Shown: piece by piece, positions 35,146 to 45,163 of the stretch
How the letters are laid out: every line of letters starts with the position of its first letter
Numbering within the stretch: position 1 is the stretch's first letter
From: CAWAQA01 sp963784065
GTDB lineage: Bacteria > Acidobacteriota > Vicinamibacteria > Vicinamibacterales > UBA2999
DNA length: 64,000 nt
NCBI GenBank assembly: GCA_963784065.1
Contig: CAWAQA010000003.1
Location: forward strand, 124,001 to 188,000
Direction of reading: 5' to 3'
Notes under the pieces: generated by a model
Databases searched by the model: none
The model's input: the letters and a program-made list of their open reading frames with translations, nothing else
Told to the model about the DNA's origin: nothing
Translations under genes and position numbers: made by a program

Positions 35146-36544
35146 TCCGTCAGACGCGGTCACGCAAGCTCATCAGGCGTCGTTTCGCGATCCTGCGGGA
35201 TTCGTCTTTACCCGCGACGGCGTGCTCTATCGGCAGGTGAACTCCGTCGGACGAGCCGACTACGACCACCTGATGGCCTCAGGCCTTTACGACCACCTGA
35301 CTCAGGCGGGCGATCTCGTCCGCCATGACGAGGTTGATGCCTCGATCTCGCCGGACGGCAGAGCCTCGGTCGTGGTTCGGCCGGCGCGCGTGGGGTTCAT
35401 CTCGTATCCGTATGAATGGTGCTTCAGCCAGCTGAAAACGGCGGCGCTGCTTACGCTGCGCCTTCAGAAAGCTGCTTTGCGGTTCGGCATGTCGCTCAAG
35501 GATGCCACTGCATACAACGTCGCCTTCGACGCGGGTCGTCCGCTGTGGATCGACACGCTGTCTTTCGAGCGCGTGACGCCGGGCAAGCCTTGGGTTGCCT
35601 ACCGCCAGTTCTGTCAATTCTTCCTGTCACCGCTTGCCGCCATCAGCTATGTCGACGTTCGGTTGCTGCAGCTCCTGCGTGCGCAGCTCGACGGCATTCC
35701 GCTCGATCTGGCGAGCCGCCTGCTCCCGGCAAGCACGCGACTTCGGCTCGGGCTCCTGACCCACATTCACCTGCAGGCCTCCGCCGAACGGCGGATCGCG
35801 GGTCGCGTCTCGCCGCGGCAGGAGCGACCCACGAGGGCGATGAGCGATACGGCGTCAGCAGGGCTGCTCGACAGCCTGGAGCGCACGGTGAACGGGTTGA
35901 CGTGGCGTCCCATGAAAACGACGTGGGGCGATTACTACGAGGCGACCAACTACACCGACACGGCCTTCAGCGACAAACGCCAGATCGTCAGCGACGCCAT
36001 CGATCGGATAGCACCCAGGACCATCTGGGATCTCGGCGCCAACGACGGCACCTTCAGCCGCATCGGGAGCGATCGCGGTATCCCCACCGTCGCCTTCGAC
36101 GTGGACCCGGTTGCCGTCGAGAAGAACTACCGGAGCGTCGTCACACGGAGTGAGCGGCACCTCCTGCCGCTCCTCCTCGATCTCACCAACCCGAGCGCGC
36201 GCTCAGGCTGGGCGCACGAGGAACGTGACTCGTTCGCCGATCGCGGGCCCGCGGACCTCGTTCTCGCACTGGCACTCGTGCATCATCTGGCGATCGCCCA
36301 CAACCTGCCGCTCCCGCGGATCGCGAAGTTCTTTGCCCGCATTGCGCGGGCGCTCGTCATCGAGTTCGTACCGAAGGACGATTCTCAACTTCAGCGGATG
36401 CTCGCGACACGTGACGACATCTTCGACGAGTACACCCAGGCAGGTTTCGAGGCAGCGTTCTCCACGTGGTTCACGATCGATCAAGTGCACCCCGTCCGCG
36501 ACGCGAAACGGGCCATCTACGTGATGCGGCGGCAGGAGCGATGA
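35123..36544 (+). CDS. NoeA-like SAM-dependent methyltransferase
   Basis: The protein is 473 aa with a GTG start inside the previous gene. N-terminal half (about 20-230) has the NoeA-like unit: VGFISYPYEWCFSQLKTAALLTL, MSLKDATAYNVAFD, GRPLWIDTLSFE. C-terminal half is a class I methyltransferase: IWDLGANDGTFSRI (motif I), VAFDVDPVAVEKNYR (motif II acidic), LVLALALVHHLAI and ALVIEFVPKDDSQ. NoeA modifies Nod-factor glycans in rhizobia; here a methyl transfer to a surface glycan or lipid is inferred. The stop overlaps the next start as ATGA, so the sulfatase-like protein is coupled. Confidence 0.8.
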   Translation: MTVLAASNPSDAVTQAHQASFRDPAGFVFTRDGVLYRQVNSVGRADYDHLMASGLYDHLTQAGDLVRHDEVDASISPDGRASVVVRPARVGFISYPYEWCFSQLKTAALLTLRLQKAALRFGMSLKDATAYNVAFDAGRPLWIDTLSFERVTPGKPWVAYRQFCQFFLSPLAAISYVDVRLLQLLRAQLDGIPLDLASRLLPASTRLRLGLLTHIHLQASAERRIAGRVSPRQERPTRAMSDTASAGLLDSLERTVNGLTWRPMKTTWGDYYEATNYTDTAFSDKRQIVSDAIDRIAPRTIWDLGANDGTFSRIGSDRGIPTVAFDVDPVAVEKNYRSVVTRSERHLLPLLLDLTNPSARSGWAHEERDSFADRGPADLVLALALVHHLAIAHNLPLPRIAKFFARIARALVIEFVPKDDSQLQRMLATRDDIFDEYTQAGFEAAFSTWFTIDQVHPVRDAKRAIYVMRRQER

Positions 36545-38057
36545 CGAGAATACCGCTGCATCCGCTGCTCTTCGCGATGCTGCCGGTGCTGTCGATGTTC
36601 GCCGCCAATCCGGGCCAGCGTCACGCGCACGAACTGACGGACGCCTTGCGCATTGTCGTGGGAATGTCGGGACTCCTGCTCCTGGTGGCCGCGGCGGTCT
36701 ACCGGGACGCGCGCAAGGCAGCCCTGTCGGTCTCCGTGCTGTTCCTGGTGTTATGGCTGCAAGTCGGCAACACGAGCACCGCAGGCTGGCCTGCGCGTTA
36801 CGTGATGCCGGTGATGTATCTGGCGATGGTGGTGGGGGCCGTATGGCTGTTTCGCCGGCGGGCGCCGCTGGCAGCATTGACAGGATTCGCCAACATCGTG
36901 GCGCTCGGCGCTGTGCTGCCGCCGGTCATCACACTCAGCCTCACGGATACGCCGTCGGCGCTCGAGGCGAGTTCCACGACCGCGAAGTCGATTGTCGCCG
37001 GACCGGTGACGACAAAGCCGGACATCTACTACTTGATCTTCGATCGCTACGGAGACGAGCAGACGTCGAGCACATACGGTTTCGACAACGACATCGATGA
37101 GTACCCTGACGGGCAAGGGCTTTTACGTCGCGGGTGCGAGCCGTTCGAACTACATCAAGACGGTACTCTCGCTTTCCTCCTCGCTCAACGCGGAGTATCT
37201 CGACGACGTTGTCCGCGGTCACGAGCGCTCGACGAACTGGGCGCCTGTCTACCAGCATCTGTGGAGCCACCGCGTGGGCGGCTTCCTGCGCTCCCAGGGT
37301 TACAGCTACACGCACCTGGGGTCCTGGGGACCACCCCACACGCACGAATCCGCAGGCGACACGCAACGTGAACTACTACACGACCATCCGGCGGACGGTA
37401 ACACTCCTGTTCGATTCGGAGGCATTCGCTCCGGTGCAGCGGGCGTTCGGGCCATGGCTCGACGAGAGACTGCAGAACTGGCATCGCGTGCGCCGACAGC
37501 TGGACGACGTGCTGAATCTGGTGCCGACCCAGGGCCCGAAGTTCGTATTCCTCCATGTGCTCGTGCCGCATCCTCCGTACGTATTCGATCGGGACGGAAG
37601 CTACGTGTCGAAGGCACAGGAACGCCAGCGTTCGTTCGCCGAGAATTACCAGAACCAGGTTCTGGCCGCGAACGCGATGATTCGGCGCCTCGTCGATGGA
37701 ATCCTGCGTGACTCGGCGTCACCGCCTGTGATCATCGTGCAGGGAGACGAGAGGCCCGTATCCCCCGGGGACAGCGGGCGACACGTTTGACTGGCGCACT
37801 GCCAGCGCCCCGCAACTGCGCGTGAAAAGCGGCATCCTGAACGGTACTACCTGCCTGGAGCGGATACCCGTGTCCTCTATCCCACAATCTCGCCGGTGAA
37901 CTCTTTCAGGGTTGTGCTCAACACCTACTTCGGCGCGAATCTGCCGCTGCTGCCGGACCGCTCGATCCGTCACGTGTCGGACCAGCAACCATTCATGTTC
38001 GATGACATTACAAGTCAACTCACGACACTGGCGCACTCTAACGCCGCGCCGCGGTGA
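36541..38057 (+). CDS. Sulfatase-like membrane protein (about four frameshifts)
   Basis: ATG 36541 overlaps the preceding stop. N-terminal half has five or six membrane segments. The periplasmic domain opens with KPDIYYLIFDRYGDEQT (first metal/nucleophile strand of the LTA-synthase/sulfatase-like family), continues after a shift near 37095 (LTGKGFYVAGASRSNYIKT), another near 37360 (FVFLHVLVPHPPYVFDRDG), another near 37750 (GPYPPGTAGDTFDW) and one near 37845 back to YYLPGADTRVLYPTISPVNSF, ending SNAAPR. All pieces are collinear with the family. It probably transfers or hydrolyses a phospho- or sulfo-group on a surface glycan. Whether it is a true pseudogene or badly sequenced cannot be told. 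Confidence 0.65.
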
Positions 38058-38287
38058 CGGAGCAGCCGTGCGTCTCTGAAAAAGCGCCGGATCTCTACGC
38101 CGAGTGTGAGTTCGACGCGCGGTCACGAAAAACTGGAAGCTGCGTTCCCTTTGAGAGTCGTCATGTACAACGCTGAAGACATCCCGCGCCGCCACGGAGC
38201 GGTTTCGGGACGCGACAGAAGCTCGGCTTTTCCCGGCGGAGTTGGTGTAAGTACTGCAGGGCCGTCCGCCTATCCAGTGGAGGAAGC

Positions 38288-39484
38288 ATGCAGACAGTTC
38301 CGGTCGGGACTTCGATAATGGCCATCGCCGTCGAAGGCACACCCGGGCAGACGCTCGTCAGGATTCAGGACGAGGCGGTCGCTGCTGCTCCGCTCGATCT
38401 CGCCATCATCGTCCCCACGTTCAACGAGCGACAGAATATCAGGGAGCTCATCGCACGCGTCGAGCGATCGATCGGTGACATCCGTTGGGAAATGATTTTC
38501 GTGGACGATGACTCGCCTGACGGGACGAGCGCCGAGATCAAATCCATCGCGGTTCGAGACAGCCGGATACGATGCATCCGCCGAATCGGGCGCCGGGGCC
38601 TCTCTACCGCCTGCATCGAGGGAATGCTGGCGAGTTCCGCGCCCGCGCTGGTCGTCATGGACGCGGATCTCCAGCACGATGAGAGCAAGATCCCTGAAAT
38701 GTTCGAAGCCCTGCATGCTCAGGACGCTCAGCTCGTGATTGCTTCGCGCTACGTGACCGGCGGCGCCATTGGCGAGTGGGACAAGACGCGCGCTGCGATG
38801 AGCCGATTTGCCACGCGCATCAGCCAGATCGTCTGCGGTCAGCGCATCAGCGACCCGATGAGCGGCTTCTTCATGATCAGGGCGGACGCGCTCGATACCT
38901 GCGTGCGTCGGCTCTCCGGAAAGGGCTTCAAGATCCTCCTGGACATCGTGGCCTCGGCGCCCGATCGCCTCCGAGTCGAGGAAGTGCCCTTTACGTTCAA
39001 AGAGCGTCTGCATGGCGAGAGCAAGCTGGACAGCGTGGTCATCTGGGACTTCGGGATGCTCCTGGCCGAGAAAACCATCGGCAGATATGTTCCCGTCCGG
39101 TTCCTCGCGTTCAGTCTGGTCGGAGGGGCCGGGGTTGGCGTGCACCTGTCCGTGCTTGCGGCGCTGCGTGCGGCAGACGTCAACTTTGCGAACGCGCAGG
39201 CGGTCGGCACGATCATCTCGATGGTCTTCAATTTCTGGCTCAACAATCTATTGACCTACCGCGATCGCCGGCTGCGCGGAGTCAAGTGGCTGCGAGGATT
39301 GCTCTCGTTCATCCTGGCCTGCGGCCTCGGCGCCGTGGCGAACGTCGGCATCGCATCGTATCTGTACGAGTCGCAGACGCAGTGGGTAGCCGCGGCGCTC
39401 GCCGGAATCGCGGTCGGGGCCGTCTGGAACTACGCCATCACACAGCTCTACACGTGGGGAGACCGCTCGCGCGATGCCTGCTAG
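38288..39484 (+). CDS. GT2 polyprenol-phosphate glycosyltransferase fused to GtrA-like membrane domain
   Basis: The protein is 398 aa; ATG 38288 follows GGAGG. GT2 domain about 35-260: LAIIVPTFNERQNI, MIFVDDDSPDGTS, LVVMDADLQHDESKIPEM (DXD-type), DPMSGFFMIRA, KGFKILLDIV, FTFKERLHGESKL, matching dolichol-phosphate mannosyltransferase-like enzymes. C-terminal GtrA domain about 275-390 with four membrane helices (RFLAFSLVGGAGVGVHL, MVFNFWLNNLLTYRDRR, VWNYAITQLYTWG). It would load a sugar onto undecaprenyl phosphate and help flip it. The GT39-like gene downstream could use the product. Confidence 0.88.
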   Translation: MQTVPVGTSIMAIAVEGTPGQTLVRIQDEAVAAAPLDLAIIVPTFNERQNIRELIARVERSIGDIRWEMIFVDDDSPDGTSAEIKSIAVRDSRIRCIRRIGRRGLSTACIEGMLASSAPALVVMDADLQHDESKIPEMFEALHAQDAQLVIASRYVTGGAIGEWDKTRAAMSRFATRISQIVCGQRISDPMSGFFMIRADALDTCVRRLSGKGFKILLDIVASAPDRLRVEEVPFTFKERLHGESKLDSVVIWDFGMLLAEKTIGRYVPVRFLAFSLVGGAGVGVHLSVLAALRAADVNFANAQAVGTIISMVFNFWLNNLLTYRDRRLRGVKWLRGLLSFILACGLGAVANVGIASYLYESQTQWVAAALAGIAVGAVWNYAITQLYTWGDRSRDAC

Positions 39485-39607
39485 CCGATCTCGACCGCAG
39501 TCTCCAGGAATACCATCTGGGACACCGGCAATCGGAACGACAGCGCAGGCTCGAGTACGCGCGTGTTGAAAGCATTCGGTCTCGATCCACATCCGGCGGG
39601 CTCGCCG

Positions 39608-40893
39608 ATGAGCCACAACACACGCGTACGCCGGATGCTGTTCCTGTTCTGCCTGACGATCCTCGTCCGCATCGTCTACTTCATCGTGCTGGCGCCGTCC
39701 ACACCCATCTGGACGCGTGAGGAACTTCCCCGCAACGGCTATCTGCAGATCGCGGAACACCTCGTCGCCGGCGAAGGCTACAGCACCACAAGCCTTCTGA
39801 CCTACTACGGGGTCGATCGCCTGGTGCCGACCGCCGCACGAAGCCCCTTGCCCGTCCTCGTGTTCGCCGGTGCCTTGTGGCTCCTGGATTCTCAGTGGTA
39901 TTACCCCCTTCTCCTGTTCGCGTGGTGTCTGTCGGGCGTCGTCGCCGTCGCCGCATATTGGATCGCGGGACGGGCGTCGGGCCGTGAATGGGTGGCGGTC
40001 TGGACCGGCGTGGTCTTCGCGTTCTACCTCTCCGAGATGTTCATCACGACGACGTATGCGATCGCGTCGGAGCCGCTCTTCGCTGCTCTCTTGTCGCTGT
40101 ACCTCGTGTTGTTCATCCGCGCGGTGGATCGTCCGGGCGTCGGGATTGCCGCGGCAGCGGGTGCGATGCTCGCCCTCGCGACGCTCACCCGGCCGACGGT
40201 CCTATGGCTTCCGGTGTTGTCGCTGGGATGGATCCTGTTTCAACACCGACGGCGCGGGATCGTCATGAGCGTCGCATTCGCCGTGGCGTTCGCGGCGGTG
40301 CTGATGCCATGGGTGGTCCGCAACTATCGCGTATTCGGCGAGCCGATCGCCACCGCGACCCTCGGCGGGTTCGTCCTCTACCGCCACAACGGGATGATCG
40401 AGGAAGGCAAATACCACGTCGGGTATCCGCATCCCGAGTTCGAGCAGATGATCCGGCGGCTGACCGCGGCCCACGGCCGCACTCTGGAGTCGTACACGGA
40501 ACCCGAGCTGTCTGCCCTGGTACGCGGAGGGTAAACGGATCATCAGAGCAGTACCCGTGGAGGTACGTGAAGCTGAGCGCATTACGCACCGTGTGGATCT
40601 GGTACAACGAGAATTCCGGTCGCGGGTTATACGCGGTACAGAACTTCTTGATCTATCTGCTCGCACTCGGTGGGCTCTCTAATGCCTTACGCTCACGAGA
40701 ACCGGTATACCTTCTCCTGCTCGCGCATATCGCCTACTTCGTGGCGGTGCATAGCGCGCTGAATGTGCAATACCGCTTCATCTGCCCGATCATGCCGTAC
40801 ATGATCCTGCTGGCAGGCTTTCTGTGTACGCGTGGAAGTCGGCCAGAGCCGCATACCAGACCCCTCTTGCGCGGCGGGCGGACGACCGATTGA
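39608..40893 (+). CDS. GT39/ArnT-like membrane glycosyltransferase (two frameshifts)
   Basis: From ATG 39608: polytopic, opening RMLFLFCLTILVRIVYFIVLA with YLQIAEHLVAGEGYS and TAARSPLPVLVFAGALWLL, as in the PMT/ArnT superfamily that uses polyprenyl-phosphate sugars. Helices to about residue 260, then VLMPWVVRNYRVFGEPIATATLGG and the soluble part. Near 40518 and 40546 the frame shifts twice (YAEGKRIIR, then QYPWRYVKLSALRTVWIWYNE) and the last helices follow. It pairs naturally with the upstream GT2-GtrA. Acceptor unknown. Confidence 0.75.
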
Positions 40894-40987
40894 AGGTGTG
40901 AGCGGGGCGGCAGGACGACGGGCATGCCCTGCCGCTGGTCGAAGAGATCCTCGCGACACATTCCTTCTCGACCTCTGTTTCAGGTTC

Positions 40988-41009
40988 GGGATCCCAGGGG
41001 TGGGATCCC
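40988..41009. terminator. Hairpin between convergent genes
   Basis: GGGATCCC repeated at 40988-40995 and 41002-41009 (self-complementary octamers) with a 6-nt loop, between stops at 40893 (+) and 41041 (-). No T tract. Confidence 0.45.
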
Positions 41010-41040
41010 TTGCCGGAGTGCTGTGGCCAGTGTGATTGCG

Positions 41041-41570
41041 TCAGGACTGCTGCAGCGCTCTCACGAGGTCTTCGAGGCGGTCGTAGCTGATCGCCGGCGC
41101 CCCTGCTCCATGCCGCGTCTTGAGCACCATGTCGCGCACTTCCAGCGATTCGGATAGCAGGCAGGTGAGGTCGAGGCGCGTCTTGCCGTTCTCCTTCGGT
41201 CGAGGACCGTGCGTCACGAGCGATCCGCCGTCGGGGATACGGGCTCGAAGATCTCGGTGAAGACGAGCCGCTCCGGGCGCGTCGATCTCGCTTGATAGAC
41301 GCCGTAGAACGCGGGATATTCGCCCTCGGGACCGCGATGCAACGAAGCGCCAGGCGCCGCCGACGCGGAGGTCGATTTCGCAGACGGTGACGGAGTGACC
41401 TGTCGTCCGAGGATGCACCCCCACCAGCGCCGGACGTGCTCGGGCTTCGTCATCGCGTCGAACACGAGACTGACGGCGGCGCGTCGAAGAGGCGGGTCAT
41501 GAGCGATCTCGCGCTCCGACGGCGTCGAGACCTTGAACGTATCGCTATTTGCCACGCGGCTTACGGCCAT
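41041..41570 (-). pseudogene. AHSA1/SRPBCC domain protein, broken by many indels
   Basis: ATG 41570 overlaps the end of arsR by 26 nt, the usual pairing. Family blocks are all present but scattered over frames: FDAMTKPEHVRRWWG, then GHSVTVCEIDLRVGGAWRFV, then GPEGEYPAFYGVYQ, then RPERLVFTEIFEP, then IPDGGSLVT and SLEVRDMVLK, AISYDRLEDLVRALQQ. At least five or six indels in 530 nt; ahead of SLVFDA the expected TRLFDAP also sits in another frame. This density is far above the rest of the window, so true gene decay or a local assembly failure are both possible. AHSA1-type proteins bind small hydrophobic ligands. Confidence 0.65.
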
Positions 41571-41907
41571 GTTTCTTCTCCTGTTTCTTCAATTCCTGCA
41601 GATAGGTATCGAGTCGATCGAGCCGCTCTTCCCAGATGTGACGGTAGCGCTCGGCCCACTCGGCCACGTGCTTGAGGGGCCCCGCCTCGATCCGGCACGG
41701 CCGCTTCTGGGCCTCGCGTCCACGGGCGATCAGGCCGGCGCGCTCGAGCACGCGGAGATGTCTTGGAGACGGCGGGCATGCTCATGTCGAACGGCTCGGC
41801 AAGCTCGGTGACCGAGCATTCGCCCGAGGCCAGAGGCGGGCAAGAATCGCCCGTCGCGTCGGGTCCGCGAGAGCGGCAAACGTGGTGCTCAGTTGATCGG
41901 CGGGCAT
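41545..41907 (-). CDS. ArsR-family winged-helix repressor (two frameshifts)
   Basis: ATG 41907. Repaired sequence begins MPADQLSTTFAALADPTRRA, continues ILARL then (shift near 41845) ASGECSVTELAEPFDMSMPA, VSK, and after a shift near 41760 LERAGLIARGREAQKRPCRI, PLKHVAEWAERYRHIWEERL and a basic tail GRKPRGK. This is the ArsR subtype that pairs with AHSA1-domain proteins rather than the metal-sensing type; no metal-binding Cys pair is apparent in the recognition helix. A long inverted repeat directly upstream is its likely operator. Confidence 0.75.
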
Positions 41908-41910
41908 GGT

Positions 41911-41950
41911 GTATTAAACCTGTCAGTTACTTAACCTATAGGTTTAATAC
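41911..41950. promoter_or_regulatory. Operator for the ArsR-family regulator
   Basis: A perfect 11-bp inverted repeat, GTATTAAACCT (41911-41921) and AGGTTTAATAC (41940-41950), contains a second perfect 12-bp palindrome, AACCTATAGGTT (41933-41944). It ends 3 nt before the ATG of arsR (minus) and 60 nt before the SDR start (plus), so it could control both. It is markedly AT-rich against its surroundings. Confidence 0.75.
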
Positions 41951-42010
41951 ATCCCCTCGCCGGCGTTGTCAAGCGGCGCTGTCGCGGCCCGCGGGATAAT
42001 CCTCACCAAC

Positions 42011-42788
42011 ATGACGGCATTGATCACCGGCGCGTCGAGCGGCATCGGTCTCGAGCTGGCCCGCCTTTTCGCGGAGAACGGCCACGACGTCGTGCTCGTC
42101 GCGCGCAGCGAAGGCAAACTGCAGGCGCTTGCCGCGGAACTGCAGTCGAAAGGGCGCATCCGTGCGCACGTCATCGCCAGCGATTTGTCCGCGCCCGGTG
42201 CGGTGCGGAGCGTCGTCGAGTCGGGTCAACGCTCTCGCCATCGACGTGGACGTGCTCGTCAACAACGCGGGCTACGGCGTCTACGGCCCTTTCCTCGAGA
42301 CGTCGCTCGACGCCGAGCTGGCGATGATTCAGGTCAACATCGTGGCGCTCACCGAGCTGACCAAGCGTCTGCTGCCGCCGATGGTCGCGCGCGCACGCGG
42401 CCGCATTCTCAACGTCGCCTCGACGGCGGCGTTCTTCCCGGGCCCGTTGATGGCGGTGTACTACGCGACCAAAGCGTACGTGCTGTCGTTCAGCGACGCG
42501 ATCGCAAACGAGCTCGAGGGCAGCGGCGTCACCGTCACCGTTCTGGCGCCAGGACCAACGGCTTCAGGGTTTCAAGCCGCCGCGGCGCTGGAGGAATCGA
42601 AGCTCTTCGCCGGCAGGCAGCTGCCCACGTCGCGCGAGGTCGCGCGCGCCGGCTACGACGGCGTGATGGCAGGAAGGCCGCTCGTCGTGCCCGGCATCGC
42701 GAACAAGGTGACGATCCAGCTGCCGCGTTTCACGCCGCGGCGTCTGGTGGCGCGACTCGTCCGGCGCGTGCAGGAGCGGCGGCGGTAA
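42011..42788 (+). CDS. Short-chain dehydrogenase/reductase (one frameshift)
   Basis: ATG 42011 starts directly at the Rossmann strand: ALITGASSGIGLELARLF (TGxxxGIG cofactor loop), DVVLVARSEGKL. Near 42225 the frame moves one base to DVDVLVNNAGYGVYGPFLE (NNAG), RILNVASTAAFFPG (catalytic Ser) and YYATKAYVLSFSDA (YxxxK). C-terminus basic. Classical SDR of about 258 aa, probably NADP-dependent from Arg after strand 2 (inference). Substrate unknown. It lies across the operator from arsR. Confidence 0.85.
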
Positions 42789-42866
42789 GCGGCGGGGAGC
42801 GCAGAGGCGCAGTCGGCCGATGCGGTTTCGAGCATTCTCTTCAGCCGCGAGGGTGCGGCGCGGAGC

Positions 42867-43898
42867 TTACTGCTTCAGGAACAGACCGTTCCACAGCTTC
42901 TCCCATTTGTCCTTCTCGTCGAGCGCCGTGACGGGGTCGATCACGACGAACGGGAAGTTCGTCAGCTCGCTCTTGACGCGAGTGCTGGCGGGAACACGGC
43001 CCAGCGACTCGAACAGCTGCTGCCCTGCCGGCGACAGGACGTAATCGGCGAAGAGCAGCGCCGCATGCGGATGCGGCGCGTTCCTCGCCACGCCGATTCC
43101 CTGCGGGCGGGCGACGACGGGCTGCACCGGCACGAAGTCGATTGGCGCGCCCTTGCGCTTGAGCGGCACGATGTTGCTGTGGTACATGCTCAGACCGACC
43201 GGCACCTCGCCGGCTGCCACCAGCGTTGTCAGCAGGATGTGGCCGCGGCGAATGTCCGGCTTCAGCGCCGACAGCTTGCGAAAGTAGTCCATGCCCTTCG
43301 CGCTGCCCCAGGTCTTGATGAGCGTCGCCATCCACTCGGCGTCGGTCGCCTCGAGCCCGATGCGCCCCTTCCACTTCGGATCGGCAAAGCCCTCATAGGT
43401 GGCCGGGATCTGCGAGCGCTGCACCTTGGTCGTGTTGTAGCCGACGACGTAGAAGTTCATGCGATCCGGGAACCACGAGCGGTGCCGGGGAATGGCCTGC
43501 GCGGGAAGATCCGCCAGGTGCGGCGAGTGGAACTCGGCGAGCAGGTTCTCGCGCGCCAGCATCTCCATCTCCGGGCCGTTGGTCTCGATCACGTCCACGG
43601 CATGCCGCCGGCCCTGCGCCTCGGTGATCGCGCGCTGCACCACCTGGTCGGACAACGCGCGCCAGAGCTCTACCCTGACGCCATATTTCTTCTCGAAGGC
43701 ATCGCCGAGCGGCTTCGACTCGGTGGGCGCCATCGACGTGTAGAAGACGACGCGGCCCTCCCGCTTCGCGCCCTCGAGGAGCCGCGCCTCGCGGTCGGCG
43801 GCGCGATACCGGTAGACGTCGTCGTTCCTCGCCGGGGCCTGCGCGAACACGGCAGACACCAGCAGGAAGCACAGCAGCGCCTGCACGAGGGTGAGCAT
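42867..43898 (-). CDS. Periplasmic iron(III)-type ABC substrate-binding protein
   Basis: The protein is 343 aa. Signal peptide MLTLVQALLCFLLVSAVFAQ. Two-lobe binding fold of the FutA/FbpA-like family: GRVVFYTSMAPTESKPLGDAFEKKYG, RVELWRALSDQVVQRAITEAQ, VDVIETNGPEME, FYVVGYNTTKV, KWKGRIGLEATDAEWMA, GEVPVGLSMYHSNI, HPHAALLFADYVLSPAGQQL. No permease or ATPase gene is next to it in the window. It is divergent from the bicupin gene across 205 nt, which may be a shared control region. Confidence 0.82.
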   Translation of the reverse strand: MLTLVQALLCFLLVSAVFAQAPARNDDVYRYRAADREARLLEGAKREGRVVFYTSMAPTESKPLGDAFEKKYGVRVELWRALSDQVVQRAITEAQGRRHAVDVIETNGPEMEMLARENLLAEFHSPHLADLPAQAIPRHRSWFPDRMNFYVVGYNTTKVQRSQIPATYEGFADPKWKGRIGLEATDAEWMATLIKTWGSAKGMDYFRKLSALKPDIRRGHILLTTLVAAGEVPVGLSMYHSNIVPLKRKGAPIDFVPVQPVVARPQGIGVARNAPHPHAALLFADYVLSPAGQQLFESLGRVPASTRVKSELTNFPFVVIDPVTALDEKDKWEKLWNGLFLKQ

Positions 43899-44103
43899 GG
43901 ATGGCGTCGGAAATTGACCGTCCCGGCGATTCTATGTTTAACTCGCGCGACCGCGCAATTTCAGGCTCTGCACTCACGCGTGCTGAACTCGCAGCCGCCG
44001 GCCTTCAGGGCGGCCGCGGCGAACCTCAGTCCGGCTCTGCGCCAGCACAGGTCAGCGCCGGGCTCAGAACTCTTCGTCGGAACGGAACGTTGTCCTCGCC
44101 CCC

Positions 44104-45163
44104 ATGTCCACCAAGACGCAGACCACCACCACGCACTACCACATCCAGAAGAAGCGCCGCGCCGAGTTCATCGACGAGTGGCGCAAGTACCGCCAGACCG
44201 TCATCCGCGAGGAGGACGTGACGCTCGTGCCCACGGCGCGAGGGCTTCGCACGGGCGTCTACATGGGCTGGGATGGCGACCGCCCCACCCGCTGCCTCGA
44301 TGCGCTGGTGCACGAGGTCGATCCGCGGACGACCACCACCATCCATCGCCATTCCTGGGACGCCATCCTGTTCATGGTCGAGGGCAGCGGCTGGACCGAG
44401 GTCGACGGCGTCCGCTACGACTGGAAGGCGTGGGACGCGATCCATATCCCGGCGTGGAGCTGGCACCGCCACGGCAACGACGGCGACCGGCCGGGCCGCT
44501 TCATGAGCTACTCGTCGGAGCCGACGCTGTGGACGCTCGGCATGAGCCTCATCGAGGATGCCGGCAGCGAGCCGTTCGCCGACGCTGCCGCCGCGGCCGA
44601 AGGTCTCCGCCGGCGCTCGAGGCGACGATCCCTACGCGCGGCGCCTGCGCCGCATCGACCAGGAAACAAAGAAGCGCCGCTCGGGCCGCATCCACACGCC
44701 GTACGACGAGCAGGAGATCCTGGCCACGCCGCGCGGGACGCGCACCAAGTTCCTCAACGACCGCGCCATCGGCAACCAGGCGTCGGGCCTCACGCAGGTG
44801 ATGATCCAGTTCGCGCCGGGCAAGACGCAGTCGCTGCACCGTCACCCGGGCGAGGCGTGGCTCTACGTCGTCGAGGGCTACGGCCACAGCTTCATGGGCA
44901 TCGCGCCCGACAAGGGCGAGCACCACCGCTGGAAGAAGGGCGATCTCATCGTCGTCGACCACTTCCTGTGGCACCAGCACTTCAACGACGACCCGGTCAA
45001 CCAGTGCCGGCTGGTGCGCATCCACATGTTCGACTCGATCCTCGAGACGATGCGCACGCTCATGGATCCGATGGTGCTGTTCGAGGAGGCGGAAGACACG
45101 CTGGTCTCGATGCAGGAGCTGTCGCAGATCCAGTGGCCGGAGGACAAGCGGCCGGGCGAGTGA
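44104..45163 (+). CDS. Bicupin, gentisate-dioxygenase-like fold (one frameshift)
   Basis: About 352 aa after repair. First cupin: TIHRHSWDAILFMVEGSGW with H81/H83 and AWSWHRHGND with H121/H123. A shift near 44605 joins DAAAAAEG to GDDPYARRLRRID in the next frame. Second cupin: SLHRHPGEAWLYVVEGYGH and FLWHQHFNDD. Both cupins keep the His-x-His...His metal set, as in two-domain ring-cleaving dioxygenases, and a non-heme iron is likely; the substrate cannot be read from sequence. Stop and next start overlap (TGATG), so it is coupled to the AAA+ ATPase gene. Confidence 0.75.
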
